Source: an uncultured Muribaculaceae bacterium (GTDB taxonomy: Bacteria > Bacteroidota > Bacteroidia > Bacteroidales > Muribaculaceae). From it: DNA of 64,000 bases. Under the pieces are notes generated by a model. The model had not been told where the DNA came from, did not search any database, and saw nothing but the letters and a program-made list of their open reading frames with translations. The stretch lies in NCBI GenBank assembly GCA_944321875.1, contig CALUMX010000007.1:1-64000 (forward strand), written 5' to 3'. Position 1 is the first letter of the stretch. Every line of letters begins with the position of its first letter. Positions 62,534 through 64,000 of the stretch are shown piece after piece. A program made the position numbers and the translations under genes.

Positions 62534-64000
62534 TTAGAGAACAGACACCTTCACAATCTTAACACTGTTGTTGTCAGCGTCGATTACCTTCAAGATATAT
62601 ACTCCTGCAGGAACATCTGAAAGGTTCAACTGTTGCTCGTTTCCGTCAACAGCCTTCACGCAAACACCGCTGAGTGTTGTCAGCTCGAGACGTGTGTAAT
62701 AGCCTTCTACTGTCAGCCAATCGCTTGCCGGGTTCGGATAAACCTTCACACCGTCAGCCAAAGCAGAATTAATACCGCCCTGTCCGAATGTAATGGTCTT
62801 CATTTCCGACATACCGGAATAGTAGACAGCCTTAACACCTGCCGTGTGAGCATTCTCGTCCATATTTTCGAACAGATAGCTGATTTCGCTTGTCTCACCT
62901 ACCTTCTCACCATCGAGATATACCTCATAATATACATCCGGAGTCTGAACACGTGCAGCGTCATCTGCATTCAATGCCTGCTTGCGAGGCATGCTGCCAA
63001 TGTAAAGGTCGTCAAGCATCAGAATAAAGCCATTGCTTGTCGATACGTTGCGAATTGCCACGTGCTTAGCCGTCATCGGAACCGTATAGCGGTATTCACT
63101 CCAATTCTCAGTCGGTGCCACGTTTTCAGCCAACCATTTGAAGTCATCGGTTGTCGGATTGTCAACCTCTGCATAACCCACACAGAACAAATCCTGATAG
63201 CCTTGAGACTGTGCGTAAGAACGAGCATAGAAGCTGAATGAGAAGTCATGGGCGTAAGCCAATTCCGGAGAAATAATCCAGTCATCGTTCTGCTCAAGCG
63301 CAACGAAACTTACAAGAGACTTCTTGCCACTGTGAGCCTCCAGGTTCTTGCCTTCAGCCGACGGTTCTGTCGCTTCCGGGTTAAAGACAATGTAGGCCAT
63401 GCGGTCTGTCATGCCCGGGAAGTCGATATTCTGGAAGCCATAAGTGTACTGCTCGTCAGCATCAACGAACTGCCATCCAATCTTACCCGGGTCGTTGATA
63501 GCAAAGTCCTCATAATCTTCGAAATCATCCTCGATAGTACCGGATGTATTCCATGTAAACAATACATTGCCTTCCTCCTGATTCTCGATAGTCAGATTAA
63601 ACGGCTCTACAATAATTTCCTTCAGCTCGTAAGGCTCAGTCGTATAAGAATCCTGCTTACTGAAGTCAACCTCTTCCTCGATTGTCGTATAACCGGAGAG
63701 TGAGATTGTCAGGTCATAAACATCCTTGAACAAAGAAGTGAATTCAACCATGCCGTTCTCACCTACCGTTTCAGATACCTGAGCGCCATAGTTGCGACCA
63801 GCCAATGTAACTACTGCACCGGTAGCAGCCTTGTTCTCGCTGTTGGATGCCACCTTCACTGTTACGTTCGTGCGCATGTCGTGCTCGATGTACGGAGAGA
63901 AGGAAGCATTCGACTCTGTTCCGTCAGGAAGGAGTGTGCGTACGGCATACGCGTAGACACCTGCCTCCAGTGATTCCACATTGTCGGAATACTGCAACTC
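62534..64000 (-). CDS. Partial T9SS-cargo-like protein with cleaved-adhesin domain
   Basis: The 3' 488 codons of a larger gene; the frame is open to base 64000, so the start lies outside. In order: the end of a fibronectin-like region (EAGVYAYAVRTLLPDG), a carboxypeptidase-regulatory/PEGA-like domain (about TNVTVKVASNSENKAATGAVVTL), a choice-of-anchor J / cleaved-adhesin domain (DDFEDYEDFAINDPGKIGWQF ... DDWIISPEL ... GFILMLDDLYIGSM), a short fibronectin-like strand set, then a T9SS type A sorting tail (VKVYPNPASDWLTVEGYY ... AGVYILKVIDADNNSVKIVKV). Related domains occur in gingipain-associated haemagglutinins. Predicted to be exported through SprA and anchored on the surface; the catalytic or binding part is not visible. 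Confidence 0.85.
   Translation of the reverse strand, partial: ELQYSDNVESLEAGVYAYAVRTLLPDGTESNASFSPYIEHDMRTNVTVKVASNSENKAATGAVVTLAGRNYGAQVSETVGENGMVEFTSLFKDVYDLTISLSGYTTIEEEVDFSKQDSYTTEPYELKEIIVEPFNLTIENQEEGNVLFTWNTSGTIEDDFEDYEDFAINDPGKIGWQFVDADEQYTYGFQNIDFPGMTDRMAYIVFNPEATEPSAEGKNLEAHSGKKSLVSFVALEQNDDWIISPELAYAHDFSFSFYARSYAQSQGYQDLFCVGYAEVDNPTTDDFKWLAENVAPTENWSEYRYTVPMTAKHVAIRNVSTSNGFILMLDDLYIGSMPRKQALNADDAARVQTPDVYYEVYLDGEKVGETSEISYLFENMDENAHTAGVKAVYYSGMSEMKTITFGQGGINSALADGVKVYPNPASDWLTVEGYYTRLELTTLSGVCVKAVDGNEQQLNLSDVPAGVYILKVIDADNNSVKIVKVSVL

Overview
The window is chromosomal DNA from a member of the Bacteroidales (phylum Bacteroidota). The evidence is the RprX/RprY-type two-component pair, the SprA translocon of the type IX secretion system (T9SS), two proteins with T9SS-like C-terminal sorting domains, DUF4878/DUF4286/DUF4369 families typical of the group, and promoters of the Bacteroidetes form TTTG-N19/20-TAnnTTTG. 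Bacteroides proper generally lacks SprA, so a T9SS-bearing relative (for example a Barnesiella-, Muribaculaceae- or Prevotellaceae-like lineage) is inferred, not proven. Most of the window is ordinary core and envelope genome; I see no prophage, CRISPR array, rRNA, tRNA or complete insertion sequence.

Layout. 0-5.4 kb (minus): an envelope/riboflavin run, plsC, a BamA-like barrel protein, an LptF/LptG permease and ribBA. 5.7-6.8 kb (plus): two small lipoproteins, ending in a hairpin shared with the opposing rprXY operon (6.8-9.0 kb). 9.2-10.9 kb (minus): a PhnP-like metallo-hydrolase and a lipoprotein. 11.0-15.6 kb (plus): a TamB-like protein. 15.8-20.1 kb (minus): an ECF sigma factor, a 580-bp gene-free stretch with a possible small RNA, nhaA and lepA. 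20.4-23.7 kb (plus): glnS, a small secreted protein and a CNNM/CBS membrane protein. 23.8-26.4 kb (minus): a PD-(D/E)XK nuclease, ruvC, DUF4286, a PAP2 phosphatase and dgkA, with a tandem repeat at the dgkA promoter. 26.8-32.7 kb (plus): a YitT-family membrane protein, metH, a TIGR02757 protein and an unknown gene.

32.8-38.7 kb (plus) is the most accessory-looking part: a membrane-anchored TPR/AraC regulator beside a 1358-residue surface protein with GLUG-like repeats, three Big2 domains and a T9SS-like tail. 38.9-49.2 kb (minus) is ruvA-sprA-GT-C membrane protein-DUF4369 lipoprotein. 49.3-53.9 kb (minus) holds a periplasmic prolyl oligopeptidase, a second copy of the tandem repeat, a Dph6-like ATP pyrophosphatase coupled to a DUF2284 cysteine-rich protein, and two lipoproteins. 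54.1-59.4 kb (plus) is a tightly overlapping biotin operon, bioA-bioF-bioG/bioC fusion-bioD, continuing into a 3'-5' exonuclease and a two-helix membrane protein. A 74-bp perfect inverted-repeat element (MITE-like) follows, then a phosphohexomutase, an unknown membrane protein, and the 3' part of a second T9SS-cargo-like protein with a cleaved-adhesin domain cut by the window edge.

Themes. SprA and two probable substrates link much of the right half to surface export. Several genes have a -7 box only 4-7 nt before the chosen start codon, suggesting (near-)leaderless mRNAs. No large unknown multi-gene system stands out. The best candidates for novelty are the membrane-tethered TPR-AraC regulator with its surface protein, the Dph6-like/DUF2284 pair, the promoter-carrying repeat family and the MITE-like element.
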